The notes beneath the pieces were generated by a model. It saw only the letters and a list, made by a program, of their open reading frames with translations. It ran no database searches and was not told where the DNA came from. From assembly GCA_023614405.1 (NCBI GenBank), contig CM042694.1:113396685-113460684 (forward strand): a stretch of DNA of 64,000 nt, read 5' to 3'. Shown piece after piece: positions 22,659 through 34,458 of the stretch. Numbering within the stretch: the first letter of the stretch is position 1; each line of letters begins with the position of its first letter. Origin of the DNA: Avena insularis. Its lineage: Eukaryota; Streptophyta; Magnoliopsida; Poales; Poaceae. A program made the translations under genes and the position numbers.

Positions 22659-24646
22659 AGCTCATGAAAATGGCCATAAAGCGTAAAAACGGTGAGTTTT
22701 TGGTCATAAAACTTAAACATATATTGGGTCTTATGGTCGTTCTAAATCACCCAAGAAGCCCAAAACTATTGGAAATAGCTCATGAAAACGGCCATAAAGC
22801 GCGAAAACGATGAGTTTTTGGTCATAACTCTCAAACATGTAGTAGGTCTTATGATCATTGTAAATTGCCCTCGAACCCCAAAATTCTAGGCCATAGCTCA
22901 TAAAAACTTCCATAAAGCACGAAAACGACGAGCATTTGTTCATAACTCTCAAACATGTCTCGGGTCTTATGGTCATTGTAAATCGCCCTCGAACCCAAAA
23001 ACTATGGGCAATAGCTCATGAAAATGGCCATAAAGCACAAAAACGGTGAGTTTTTGGTCATAAAACTTAAACATGTATTGGGTCTTACGGTCGTTCTAAA
23101 TCACCCAAAAAGCCCAAAACTATGGGCAATAGCTCATGAAATCGGCCACAAAGCGCGAAAACTGTGAGTTTTTGGTCTTAACTCTCAAAGATGTAGTAGG
23201 TCTTAGAGTCATTGTAAATTTCCCTCGAACCCCAAAACTCTAGGCAATAGCTCATGAAAACGACGAGTGTTTGGTCATAACTCTCTAACATGTATCGGGT
23301 CTTACGGTCGTTTCAAATCACCCACGAACCATAAAACTGTGGGCAATAGCTCATGAAAACGTCCATAAATAGCGAAAACGATGAGTTTTTGGTCATGACT
23401 CTCAAGCATTGTATCGGGTTTTACGCTCATTTTAAATCGCTCTATAACCCCAAAACTATGGTCAATAGCTCATGAAAATGGCCATAAAGCGCCAAAACAG
23501 CGAGTTTTTGGTCATAAATCTCAAACATGTATTGGGTCTTACGGTCGTTCTAAATCGCCCAAGAAGCCCAAAACTATGGGAAATAGCTCATGAAAACAGC
23601 CATAAAGCGCGAAAACGATGAGTTTTTGGTCATAACTCTCAAACATGTAGTAGGTCTTACGGTCATTGTAAATTTCCCTCGAACTCCAAAACTCTAGGCA
23701 ATAGCTCATGAAAACGTCCATAAAGCACGAAAACGACAAGTGTTTGTTCATAACTCTCAAACATGTATCGGATCTTATGGTCATTGTAAATCGCCCTCGA
23801 ACCCCAAAACTATGGACAATAGCTCATGCAAATGGCCATAAAGCGCAAAAATGGCAAGGTTTTGGTTATAAATATCAAACATCTATTGGGTCTTATGGTC
23901 GTTCTAAATCGCCCTAGAACCCCAAAACTATGGTCAATAGCTCATGAAAATGGCCATAAAACGCAAAACCTATGAGTTTTTGGTCATAACTCTCAAGCAT
24001 TGTATCGGGTCATACGCTCGTTGTAAATCGCCCAAGAAGCCCATAACAATGGGCAATAGCTCATGAAAATGGCCATAAAGCGCAAAAAGGAAGAGTTTTT
24101 GGTCATAAGTCTCAAACATGTATCGGGTCTTATGGTCGTTGTAAATCGCCCTCAAACCCATAAAACTGTGGGCAATAGCTCATGAAAACGTCCATAAAGA
24201 GCAAAAACGACGAGTTTTTCGTCATGACTCTCAAGCATTGTATTGGGGTTTATGCTCATTTTAAATCTTCCTAGAACCCCAATACTATCGTCAATAGCTC
24301 ATGAAAATGGCCATAAAGCGCAAAACATGTGAGATTTTGGTCATAAATCTCAAACATGTATTGGGTGTTACGGTCATTATAAATCTCCTAAGAAGCCCAA
24401 AACTATGGGCAATAGCTCATAAAAATGGCCATAAAGCGCGAAAACAATGATTTTTTTGTCATAACTCTCAAACATGTATCTAGTCTTACGGTCGTTTTAA
24501 ATCTCCCAAGAACATAAAACTATGGGCAATAACTCATGAACATGGCCATAAAGAACGAAAACGATGAGTTTTTGGTCATAATCTCAAACATGTATCAGGT
24601 CTTAAGGTCGTTGTAAATCGCCCTCGAACCCAAAACTATGGGCAAT
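22659..24646 (+). repeat. 17-monomer unit, copy 2 (1988 bp)
   Basis: Same 17 monomers as copy 1, 19 bp shorter. The missing bases lie in I' at about 23262, where CATGAAAACG occurs twice 19 bp apart in the intact sequence and only once here. Elsewhere the copies differ at scattered single bases. Confidence 0.92.
23253..23262 (+). other. 19-bp slippage deletion site
   Basis: CATGAAAACG is followed at once by ACGAGTG. In the fourth 17-mer copy (near 26775) it is followed by TCCATAAAA and a second CATGAAAACG. Loss of one repeat plus the spacer equals 19 bp, matching the length difference between 17-mer copies 1 and 2. Confidence 0.88.
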
Positions 24647-26180
24647 AGCTCATGAAAATGGCCATAAAGCGTAAAAACGGTGAGTTTTTGGTCATAAAAC
24701 TTAAACATGTATTGGGTCTTATGGTCGTTCTAAATCACCCAAGAAGCCCAAAACTATTGGAAATAGCTCATGAAAACGGCCATAAAGCGCGAAAACGATG
24801 AGTTTTTGGTCATAACTCTCAAACATGTAGTAGGTCTTATGATCATTGTAAATTGCCCTCGAACCCCAAAATTCTAGGCAATAGCTCATAAAAACGTCCA
24901 TAAAGCACGAAAACGACGAGCATTTGTTCATAACTCTCAAACATGTCTCGGGTCTTATGGTCATTGTAAATCGCCCTCGAACCCCAAAACTATGGTCAAT
25001 AGCTCATGAAAATGGCCATAAAGCGCCAAAACAGCGAGTTTTTGGTCATAAATCTCAAACATGTATTGGGTCTTACGGTCGTTCTAAATCGACCAAGAAG
25101 CCCAAAACTATGGGAAATAGCTCATGAAAACAGCCATAAAGCGCGAAAACGATGAGTTTTTGGTCATAACTCTCAAACATGTAGTAGGTCTTACGGTCAT
25201 TGTAAATTTCCCTCGAACTCCAAAACTCTAGGCAATAGCTCATGAAAACGTCCATAAAGCACGAAAACGACAAGTGTTTGTTCATAACTCTCAAACATGT
25301 ATCGGATCTTATGGTCATTGTAAATCGCCCTCGAACCCCAAAACTATGGACAATAGCTCATGCAAATGGCCATAAAGCGCAAAAATGGCAAGGTTTTGGT
25401 TATAAATATCAAACATCTATTCGGTCTTATGGTCGTTCTAAATCGCCCTAGAACCCCAAAACTATGGTCAATAGCTCATGAAAATGGCCATAAAAACCAA
25501 AACCTGTGAGTTTTTGGTCATAACTCTCAAGCATTGTATCGGTTCATACGCTCGTTGTAAATCACCCAAGAAGCCCATAACAATGGGCAATAGCTCATGA
25601 AAATGGCCATAAAGCGCAAAAAGGGAGAGTTTTTGGTCATAAATCTCAAACATGTATCGGGTCTTATGGTCATTGTAAATCGCCCTCAAACCCATAAAAT
25701 TGTGGGCAATAGCTCATGAAAACGTCCATAAAGAGAAAAATCGACGAGTTTTTCGTCATGACTCTCAAGCATTGTATTGGGGTTTATGCTCATTTTAAAT
25801 CGCCCTAGAACCCCAATACTATCGTCAATAGCTCATGAAAATGGCCATAAAGCGCAAAACATGTGAGATTTTGGTCATAAATCTCAAACATGTATTGGGT
25901 GTTACGGTCATTATAAATCTCCTAAGAAGCCCAAAACTATGGGCAATAGCTCATAAAAATGGCCATAAAGCGCGAAAACAATGATTTTTTTGTCATAACT
26001 CTCAAACATGTATCTAGTCTTACGGTCGTTTTAAATCTCCCAAGAACATAAAACTATGGGCAATAACTCATGAACATGGCCATAAAGAACGAAAACGACG
26101 AGTTTTTGGTCATAATCTCAAACATGTATCAGGTCTTAAGGTCGTTGTAAATCGCCCTCGAACCCAAAACTATGGGCAAT
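24647..26180 (+). repeat. 17-monomer unit, copy 3, four monomers lost (1534 bp)
   Basis: G', H, I are followed directly by G (GCGCCAAAACAGCGAG near 25022). The absent G''-H'-I'-C' block measures 473 bp in copy 1 (21006-21478), and 2007 minus 1534 is 473, so the loss is exactly four monomers. Confidence 0.93.
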
Positions 26181-27125
26181 AGCTCATGAAAATGGCCATA
26201 AAGCGTAAAAACGGTGAGTTTTTGGTCATAAAACTTAAACATGTATTGGGTCTTATGGTCGTTCTAAATCACCCAAGAAGCCCAAAACTATTGGAAATAG
26301 CACATGAAAACGGCCATAAAGCGCGAAAACGATGAGTTTTTGGTCATAACTCTCAAACATGTAGTAGGTCTTATGATCATTGTAAATTGCCCTCGAACCC
26401 CAAAATTCTAGGCAATAGCTCATAAAAACGTCCATAATGCACGAAAACGACGAGCATTTGTTCATAACTCTCAAACATGTCTCGCGTCTTATGGTCATTG
26501 TAAATCGCCCTCGAACCCCAAAACTATGGGCAATAGCTCATGAAAATGGCCATAAAGCACAAAAACGGTGAGTTTTTGGTCATAAAACTGAAACATGTAT
26601 TGGGTCTTACGGTCGTTCTAAATCACCCAAAAAGCCCAAAACTATGGGCAATAGCTCATGAAATCGGCCACAAAGCGCGAAAACGGTGAGTTTTTGGTCT
26701 TAACTCTCAAAGATGTAGTAGGTCTTAGAGTCATTGTAAATTTCCCTCGAACCCCAAAACTCTAGGCAATAGCTCATGAAAACGTCCATAAAACATGAAA
26801 ACGACGAGTGTTTGGTCATAACTCTCTAATATGTATCGGGTCTTACGGTCGTTTCAAATCACCAACGAACCGTAAAACTGTGGGCAATAGCTCATGAAAA
26901 CGTCCATAAATAGCGAAAACGACGAGTTTTTGGTCATGACTCTCAAGCATTGTATCGGGTTTTACGCTCATTTTAAATCGCTCTATAACCCCAAAACTAT
27001 GGTCAATAGCTCATGAAAATGGCCATAAAGCGCCAAAACAGCGAGTTTTTGGTCATAAATCTCAAACATGTATTGGGTCTTACGGTCGTTGTAAGTGGCC
27101 CAAGAAGCCTAAGACTATGGGTAAT
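26181..27125 (+). repeat. 17-monomer unit, copy 4 (partial, 8 monomers)
   Basis: G', H, I, G'', H', I', C' and G. I' is intact here with both CATGAAAACG repeats. Within the last G the sequence changes to GTAAGTGGCCCAAGAAGCC and the array enters a different family of long units. Confidence 0.9.
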
Positions 27126-30100
27126 AGCTCATGCAAATGGCTATATAGCGTGAAAACGATGAATTTTTTGTGATAACTCTCAAACATGTATCTATTTGTA
27201 CGGTCGTTTTAAATCTCCCTAGAACCAAAAACTATGGGCAATCGCTCATCAACATGGCCATAAAGCGCGAAAACGACGAGTTTTTGGTTATAAATCTCAA
27301 ACATTTATTAGGTCTTACGGTCGTTGTAAATCACCCTCGAGCCCCAAAACTGTGGGTTATTGCTCATGAAAACAAACATAAAGATCGAAAATGACAAGTT
27401 TGTATCGGGTCATAACTCTCAAGCATTGTATCGGGTCTTACCCTCGTTGTAAATCGCCCTAGAACCCCAAAACTATGGTCATTAGCTCATGAAAATGGCC
27501 ATAAAGCGCAAAAAGGGCGAGTTTTTGGTCATAAATCTCAAACATGTATTTGGTCTTACGGTCGTTGTAAATCGCCCAAGAAGACGAAAACTATGGGCAA
27601 TAGCTCATGAAAACGGCCATAAAGTGCGCAAACGACGAGTTTTTTGTCATAACACTCAAACATGTATCAGGTCTTACGGTGATTGTAAATCACCCTCCAA
27701 CCCCAAAATTGTGGGTAATAGCTCATGAAAATGGCCATAAAGCGCAAAAACGACGAGTTATTGGTCATAAATTTCGAACATGTATCAGTTCCTATGGTCT
27801 TTGTAAATCGCCATCGAACCCCAAAACTATGGGCAATAGCTCTAGAAAACATCCATAAAGAGCGAAAACAATGATTTTTTCGCCCTAGAACCCCAAAACT
27901 ATTGTCAATAGCTCATGAAAATGGCCATAAAGCGCAAAACCTGTGAGTTTTTGGTAATAACTCTTAAGCATTGTATCGGGTCTTGTGCTTGTTGCAAATC
28001 GCCCAAGAAACCCATAACTATGGGCAATAGCTCATGAAAATGGCCATAAAGCGCAAAAAGGGAGTGTTTTTGGTTATAAATCTCAAACATGTCTCGGGTC
28101 TTATGGTCGTTGTAAATCGCCCTCAAACCCAGAAAAATATGGGCAATAGCTCATGAAAACATCCTTAAAGAGCAAAAACGACGAGGTTTTGGTCATGACT
28201 CTCAAGCATTGTATTGGGGTTACGCTCATTTTAAATCGCCCTAGAACCCCAAAACTATGGTCGATAGCTCATGAAAATGGCCATAAAGTGCAAAACATGT
28301 GAGTTTTTGGTCATAAATCTCAAACATGTATTGGGTGTTACGGTCATTGTAAATCGCCTAAGAAGCCCAATACTATGGGAAATAGCTCATAAAAATGGCC
28401 ATAAAGCGCGAAAACGATGAATTTTTTGTCATAACTCTCAAACATTTATCTAGTCTTATGGTCGTTTTAAATCTCCCTAGAACATAAAACTATGGGGAAT
28501 AGCTCATGAACATGGCCATAAAGCGCGAAAACGACGAGGTTTTGGTCATAACTCTCAAACATGAATCAGGTCTTAAGGTCGTTGTAAATCGCCCTCGAAC
28601 CCCAAAACTATGAGCAATAGCTCATGAGAATGGCCACAAAGCGCAAAAAACGGCAAGGTTTTGGTCATAAAACTCAAACATGTATTAGGTGTTACGGTCG
28701 TTCTAAATCACCCAAGAATCCCAAAACTATGGGCAATAGCTCATGAAAATGGCCATAAAGCGCGAAAACGATGATTTTTTTGTCATAACTCTCAAACATG
28801 TATCTAGTCTTACGGTCATTTTAAATCTCCCTAGAACAAAAAACCTATGGGCAATACCTCATGAACATGGCCATAAAGCGCGAAATCGACGAGTTTTTGG
28901 TCTTAAATCTCAAACATGTATTAGGTCTTATAGTCGTTGTAAATCGCCCTCGAACCCCATAACTGTGGGTTATTACTCATGAAAACGGACATAAAGAGCG
29001 AAAACGACAAGTTTTTGGTAATACCTCTCAAGCATTGTATCGGGTCATATGCTCGTTGTAAATCGCCCTAGAACCCCAAAACTAAGGTCATTAGCTCATG
29101 AAAATGGCCATAAAGCGCAAAAAGGGCGGGTTTCTGGTCATAAATCTCAAACATGTATTTGGTCTTACGGTTGTTGTAAATCGCCCAAGAAGCCTAAAAC
29201 TATGGGCAATAGCTCATGAAAACGGCAATAAAGCACGAAAACGATGAATTTTTGGTCATTCGTAAACATGTATCTAGTCTTACGGTCGTTGTAAATCGCC
29301 ATAGAACCCCAAAACTATGGTTAATAGCTCATGAACATGGTCATAAATATTGAACATGTATGGTCGTTGTAAATCACCATCGAACCCCAAAACTGTGGGC
29401 AATAGCTCACGAAAACAACCATAAAGAGCGAAGACAACGATTTTTTGGTCATGACTCTCAAGCATTGTATCGGGTTTTACGCTCGTTTCAAATTGCCCTA
29501 GAACCCCAAAACTATGGTCAATAGCTCAAGAAAATGGCCATAAAGCGCAAAACCTGTGAGTTTTTGGTCATAAATCTCAAACATGTATTGGGTCTTACGG
29601 TCATTGTAAATCGCCCAAGAAGCCCATAACAATTGGAAATAGCTCATAAAATGGCCATAAAGTGAGAAAACAACGAATTTTTTGTCATAACTCTCAAACA
29701 TGTATCTAGTCTTACGGTCGTTTTAAATCTCCCTAGAACATAAAACTATGGGCAATGGCTCATTAACATGGCCATAAAACGCGAAAACGACGAGTTTTTG
29801 GTTATAACTCTCAAACATGTATCAGGTCTTAAGGTCGTTGTAAATAGCCCTCGAACCCCAAAACTATGGGCCATAGCTCATGAAAATGGCCATAAAGCGC
29901 AAAGACGGTGAGTTTTTGGTCATAAAACTTAAACATGTATTAGGTCTTACGGTCATTCTAAATCACCCAAAAATCCCAAAACTATGGGAAATAGCTCATG
30001 AAAAGAGCCATAAAGCGCGAAAACGATGAGCTTTTGGTCATAACTCTCAAACATGTAGTAGGTCTTACGGTCATTGTAAATTACTCTCGAACCCCAAAAC

Positions 30101-30696
30101 TCTAGGCAATAGCTCATAAAAGCATCCATAAAGCACGAAAACGATGAGCGTTTGTTCATAACTCTCAAACATGTCTCGGGTCTTATGGTCATTGTAAATC
30201 GCCCTCGAACCCCAAAACTATGGGCAATAGCTAATGAAAATGGCCATAAAGGGAAAATGGTGAGTTTTTGGTCATACAACTTAAACATGTATTGGGTCTT
30301 ATGGTCGTTCTAAATTGCCCAAGAATCCCAAAACTATGGGCAATAGCTCATGAAAACGGCCACAAAGTGCGAAAACGATGAGTTTTTGATCATAACTCTC
30401 AAAGATGTACATCTTAGAGTCATTGTAAATTGCCCTCGAACCCCAAAACTCTAGGCAATAGCTCATGAAAATGTCCATAAAACACGAAAACGATGAGTGT
30501 TTGGTCATACCTCTCAAACATGTATCGGGTCTTACGGTCGTTTCAAATCGCCCACGAACCCCAAAGCTGAGGGTAATAGCTCATGAAAACATCCATAATG
30601 AGCGAAAACGACGAGTTTTTAGTCATGACTCTCAAGCATTGTATCGGGTTTTACGCTCATTTTAAATCGCTCTATAACCCTAAAACTATGGTCAAT
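27008..30696 (+). repeat. ~3.7-kb higher-order unit, copy 1 (3689 bp)
   Basis: About 32 monomers measured from the G with GCGCCAAAACAGCGAG. It holds private types such as one opening with GGTTATTGCTC and AAGATCG, one with CGCAAAAAGGGCGAG, and one with TGGTCATTCGTAAACATG. Against copy 2 it lacks about 47 bp at 27880/27881 and 30 bp at 29340/29341, which together account for the length difference. Confidence 0.88.
29334..29350 (+). other. 30-bp deletion between internal sub-repeats
   Basis: The monomer reads GAACATGG then TCATAAATATTG. Its counterpart at 33065 has 30 more bases between TGG and TCATAAATATTG, starting CCATAAAGCACG and ending GAGTTTTTGG. The deletion joins GGCCATAAA to GGTCATAAA, the same pair used at 56681. 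Confidence 0.88.
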
Positions 30697-33600
30697 AGCT
30701 CATGAAAATGGCCATAAAGCGCCAAAACAGCGAGTTTTTGGTCATAAATCTCAAACATATATTGGGTCTTACGGTCATTGTAAATCGCCCAAGAAGCCTA
30801 AGACTATGGGTAATAGCTCATGCAAATGGCCATAAAGCGTGAAAACGATGAATTTTTTTTCATAACTCTCAAACATGTATCTATTCGTACGGTCGTTTTA
30901 AATCTCCCTAGAACCAAAAACTATGGGCAATCGCTCATCAACATGGCCATAAAGCGCGAAAACGACGCGTTTTTGGTTATAAATCTCAAACATTTATTAG
31001 GTCTTATGGTCGTTGTAAATCACCCTCGAGCCCCAAAATTGTGGGTTATTGCTCATGAAAACGAACATAAAGATCGAAAATGACAAGTTTTTAGTCATAA
31101 CTCTCAAGCATTGTATCGGGTCTTACGCTCGTTGTAAATCGCCCTAGAACCCCAAAGCTATTGTCATTGGCTCATGGAAATGGCCATAAAGCGCAAAAAG
31201 GGTGAGTTTTTGGTCATAAATCTCAAACATGTATTTGGTCTTACGGTCGTTGTAAATCGCCCAAGAAGACGAAAACTATGGGCAATAGCTCATGAAAACG
31301 GCCATAAAGTGCGCAAACGACGAGTTTTTTGTCATAACTCTCAAACATGTATCAGGTCTTACGGTCATTGTAAATCACCCTCCAACCCCAAAATTGTGGG
31401 TAATAGCTCATGAAAATGGCCATAAAGCGCAAAAACGACGAGTTATTGGTCATAAATTTCGAACATGTATCAGTTCCTATGGTCTTTGTAAATCGCCATC
31501 GAACCCCAAACCTATGGGCAATAGCTCTAGAAAACATCCATAAAGAGCGAAAACAATGATTTTTTGGTCATGACTCTTAAACATTGTATCGGGTTTTACG
31601 CTTGTTTTAAATCGCCCTTGAACCTCAAAACTATGGTCAATAGCTCATGAAAATGGCCATAAAGCGCAAAACCTATGAGTTTTTGGTAATAACTCTTAAG
31701 CATTGTATCGGGTCTTATGCTTGTTGTAAATCGCCCAAGAAGCCCATAACTATAGGCAATAGCTCATGAAAATAGCCATAAAGCGCAAAAAGGGAGTGTT
31801 TTTGGTTATAAATCTCAAACATGTATCGGGTCTTATGGTCGTTGTAAATCGCCCTCAAACCCATAAAAATGTGAGCAATAGCTCATGAAAACATCCTTAA
31901 AGAGCAAAAATGACGAGGTTTTGGTCATGACTCTCAAGCATTGTATTGGGGTTACGCTCATTTTAAATCGCCCTAGAACCCCAAAACTATGGTCGATAGC
32001 TCATGAAAATGGCCATAAAGTGCAAAACATGTGAGTTTTTGGTCATAAATCTCAAACATGTATTGGGTGTTACGGTCATTGTAAATCGCCTAAGAAGCCC
32101 AATACTATGGGAAATAGCTCATAAAAATGGCCATAAAGCGCGAAAACGATGAATTTTTTGTCATAACTCTCAAACATGTATCTAGTCTTATGGTCGTTTT
32201 AAATCTCCCTAGAACATAAAACTATGGGGAATGGCTCATGAACATGGCCATAAAGCGCGAAAACGACGAGGTTTTGGTATAACTCTCAAACATGAATCAG
32301 GTCTTAAGGTAATTGTAAATCGCCCTCAAACCCCAAAACTATGAGCAATAGCTCATGAAAATGGCCACAAAGCGCAAAAACGGCAAGGTTTTGGTCATAA
32401 AACTTAAACATGTATTAGGTGTTACGGTCGTTCTAAATCACCCAAGAATCCCAAAACTATGGGCAATAGCTCATGAAAATGGCCATAAAGCGCGAAAACG
32501 ATGATTTTTTTGTCATAACTCTCAAACATGTATCTAGTCTTACGGTCATTTTAAATCTCCCTAGAACAAAAAACCTATGGGCAATACCTCATGAACATGG
32601 CCATAAAGCACGAAAACGACGAGTTTTTGGTCTTAAATCTCAAACATGTATTAGGTCTCATAGTCGTTGTAAATCGCCCTCGAACCCCATAACTGTGGGT
32701 TATTTCTCATGAAAACGGACATAAAGAGCGAAAACGAAAAGTTTTTGGTAATACCTCTCAAGCATTGTATCGGGTCATATGCACGTTGTAGATCGCCCTA
32801 GAACCCCAAAACTAAGGTCATTAGCTCATGAAAATGGCCATAAAGCGCAAAAAGGGCGGGTTTCTGGTCATAAATCTCAAACATGTATTTGGTCTTACGG
32901 TCGTTGTAAATCGCCCAAGAAGCCTAAAACTATGGGCAATAGCTCATGAAAACGGCAATAAAGCATGAAAAACGATGAATTTTTGGTCATTCGTAAACAT
33001 GTATCTAGTCTTACGGTCGTTGTAAATCGCCATAGAACCCCAAAACTATGGTTAATAGCTCATGAACATGGCCATAAAGCACGAAAATGATGAGTTTTTG
33101 GTCATAAATATTGAACATGTATGGTCATTGTAAATCGCCATAGAACCCCAAAACTGTGGGCAATAGCTCACGAAAACAACCATAGAGAGCGAAGACAACG
33201 ATTTTTTGGTGATGACTCTCAAGCATTGTATCGGGTTTTACGCTCGTTTTAAATTGCCCTAGAACCCCAAAACTAGTCAATAGCTCAAGAAAATGGCCAT
33301 AAAGCGCAAAACCTGTGAGTTTTTGGTCATAAATCTCAAACATGTATTGGGTCTTATGGTCGTTGTAAATCGCCCAAGAAGCCCATAACAATTGGCAATA
33401 GCTCATAAAATGGCCATAAAGTGCGAAAACGACGAATTTTTTGTCATAACTCTCAAACATGTATCTAGTCTTACAGTCGTTTTAAATCTCCTTAGAACAT
33501 AGAACTATGGGCAATGGCTCATTAGCATGGCCATAAAGCGCGAAAACGACGAGTTTTTGGTTATAACTCTCAAACATGTATCAAGTCTTAAGGTCGTTGT

Positions 33601-34458
33601 AAATAGCCCTCGAACCCCAAAACTATGGGCCATAGCTCATGAAAATGGCCATAAAGCGCAAAAACGGTGAGTTTTTGGTCATAAAACTTAAACATGTATT
33701 AGGTCTTACGGTCATTTTGAATCACCCAAAAAGCCCAAAACTATGGGAAATAGCTCATGAAAACAGCCATAAAGCGCGAAAACAATGAGTTTTTGGTCAT
33801 AACTCTCAAACATGTAGTAGGTCTTACGGTCATTGTAAATTGCTCTTGAACCCCAAAACTCTAGGCAATAGCTCATAGAAACGTCCATAAAGCACGAAAA
33901 CGATGAGCGTTTGTTCATAACTCACAAACATGTCTCGGGTCTTATGGTCATTGTAAATCGCCCTCGAACCCCAAAACTATGGGCAATAGCTCATGAAAAT
34001 GGCCATAAAGCGCAAAAACGGTGAGTTTTTGGTCATAAAACTTAAACATGTATTGGGTCTTATGGTCGTTCTAAATCGCCCAAGAATCCCAAAACTATGG
34101 GCAATAGCTCATGAAAACGGCCACAAAGTGCGAAAACGATGAGTTTTTGGTCATAACTCTCAAAGATGTAGATCTTAGAGTCATTGTAAATTGCCCTCGA
34201 ACCCCAAAACTCTAGGAAATAGCTCATGAAAACGTCGATAAAACATGAAAACAATGAGTGTTAGGTCATACCTCTCAATTCATGTATCGGGTCTTACGGT
34301 CGTTTCAAATCGCCCACGAACCCCAAAGCTGTGGGTAATAGCTCATGAAAGCGTCCATAATGAGCGAAAACGACGAGTTTTTGGTCATCACTCTCAAGCA
34401 TTGTATCGGTTTTTATGCTCATTTTAAATCGCTCTATAAACCAAAAACTATGGTCAAT
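30697..34458 (+). repeat. ~3.7-kb higher-order unit, copy 2 (3762 bp)
   Basis: Close match to copy 1 along its length, with both sites intact that are deleted there. 3762 bp is close to 32 monomers of 118 bp minus small fixed deletions, such as the missing nine or so bases in GAACATGTATGGTC near 33114. Confidence 0.9.
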
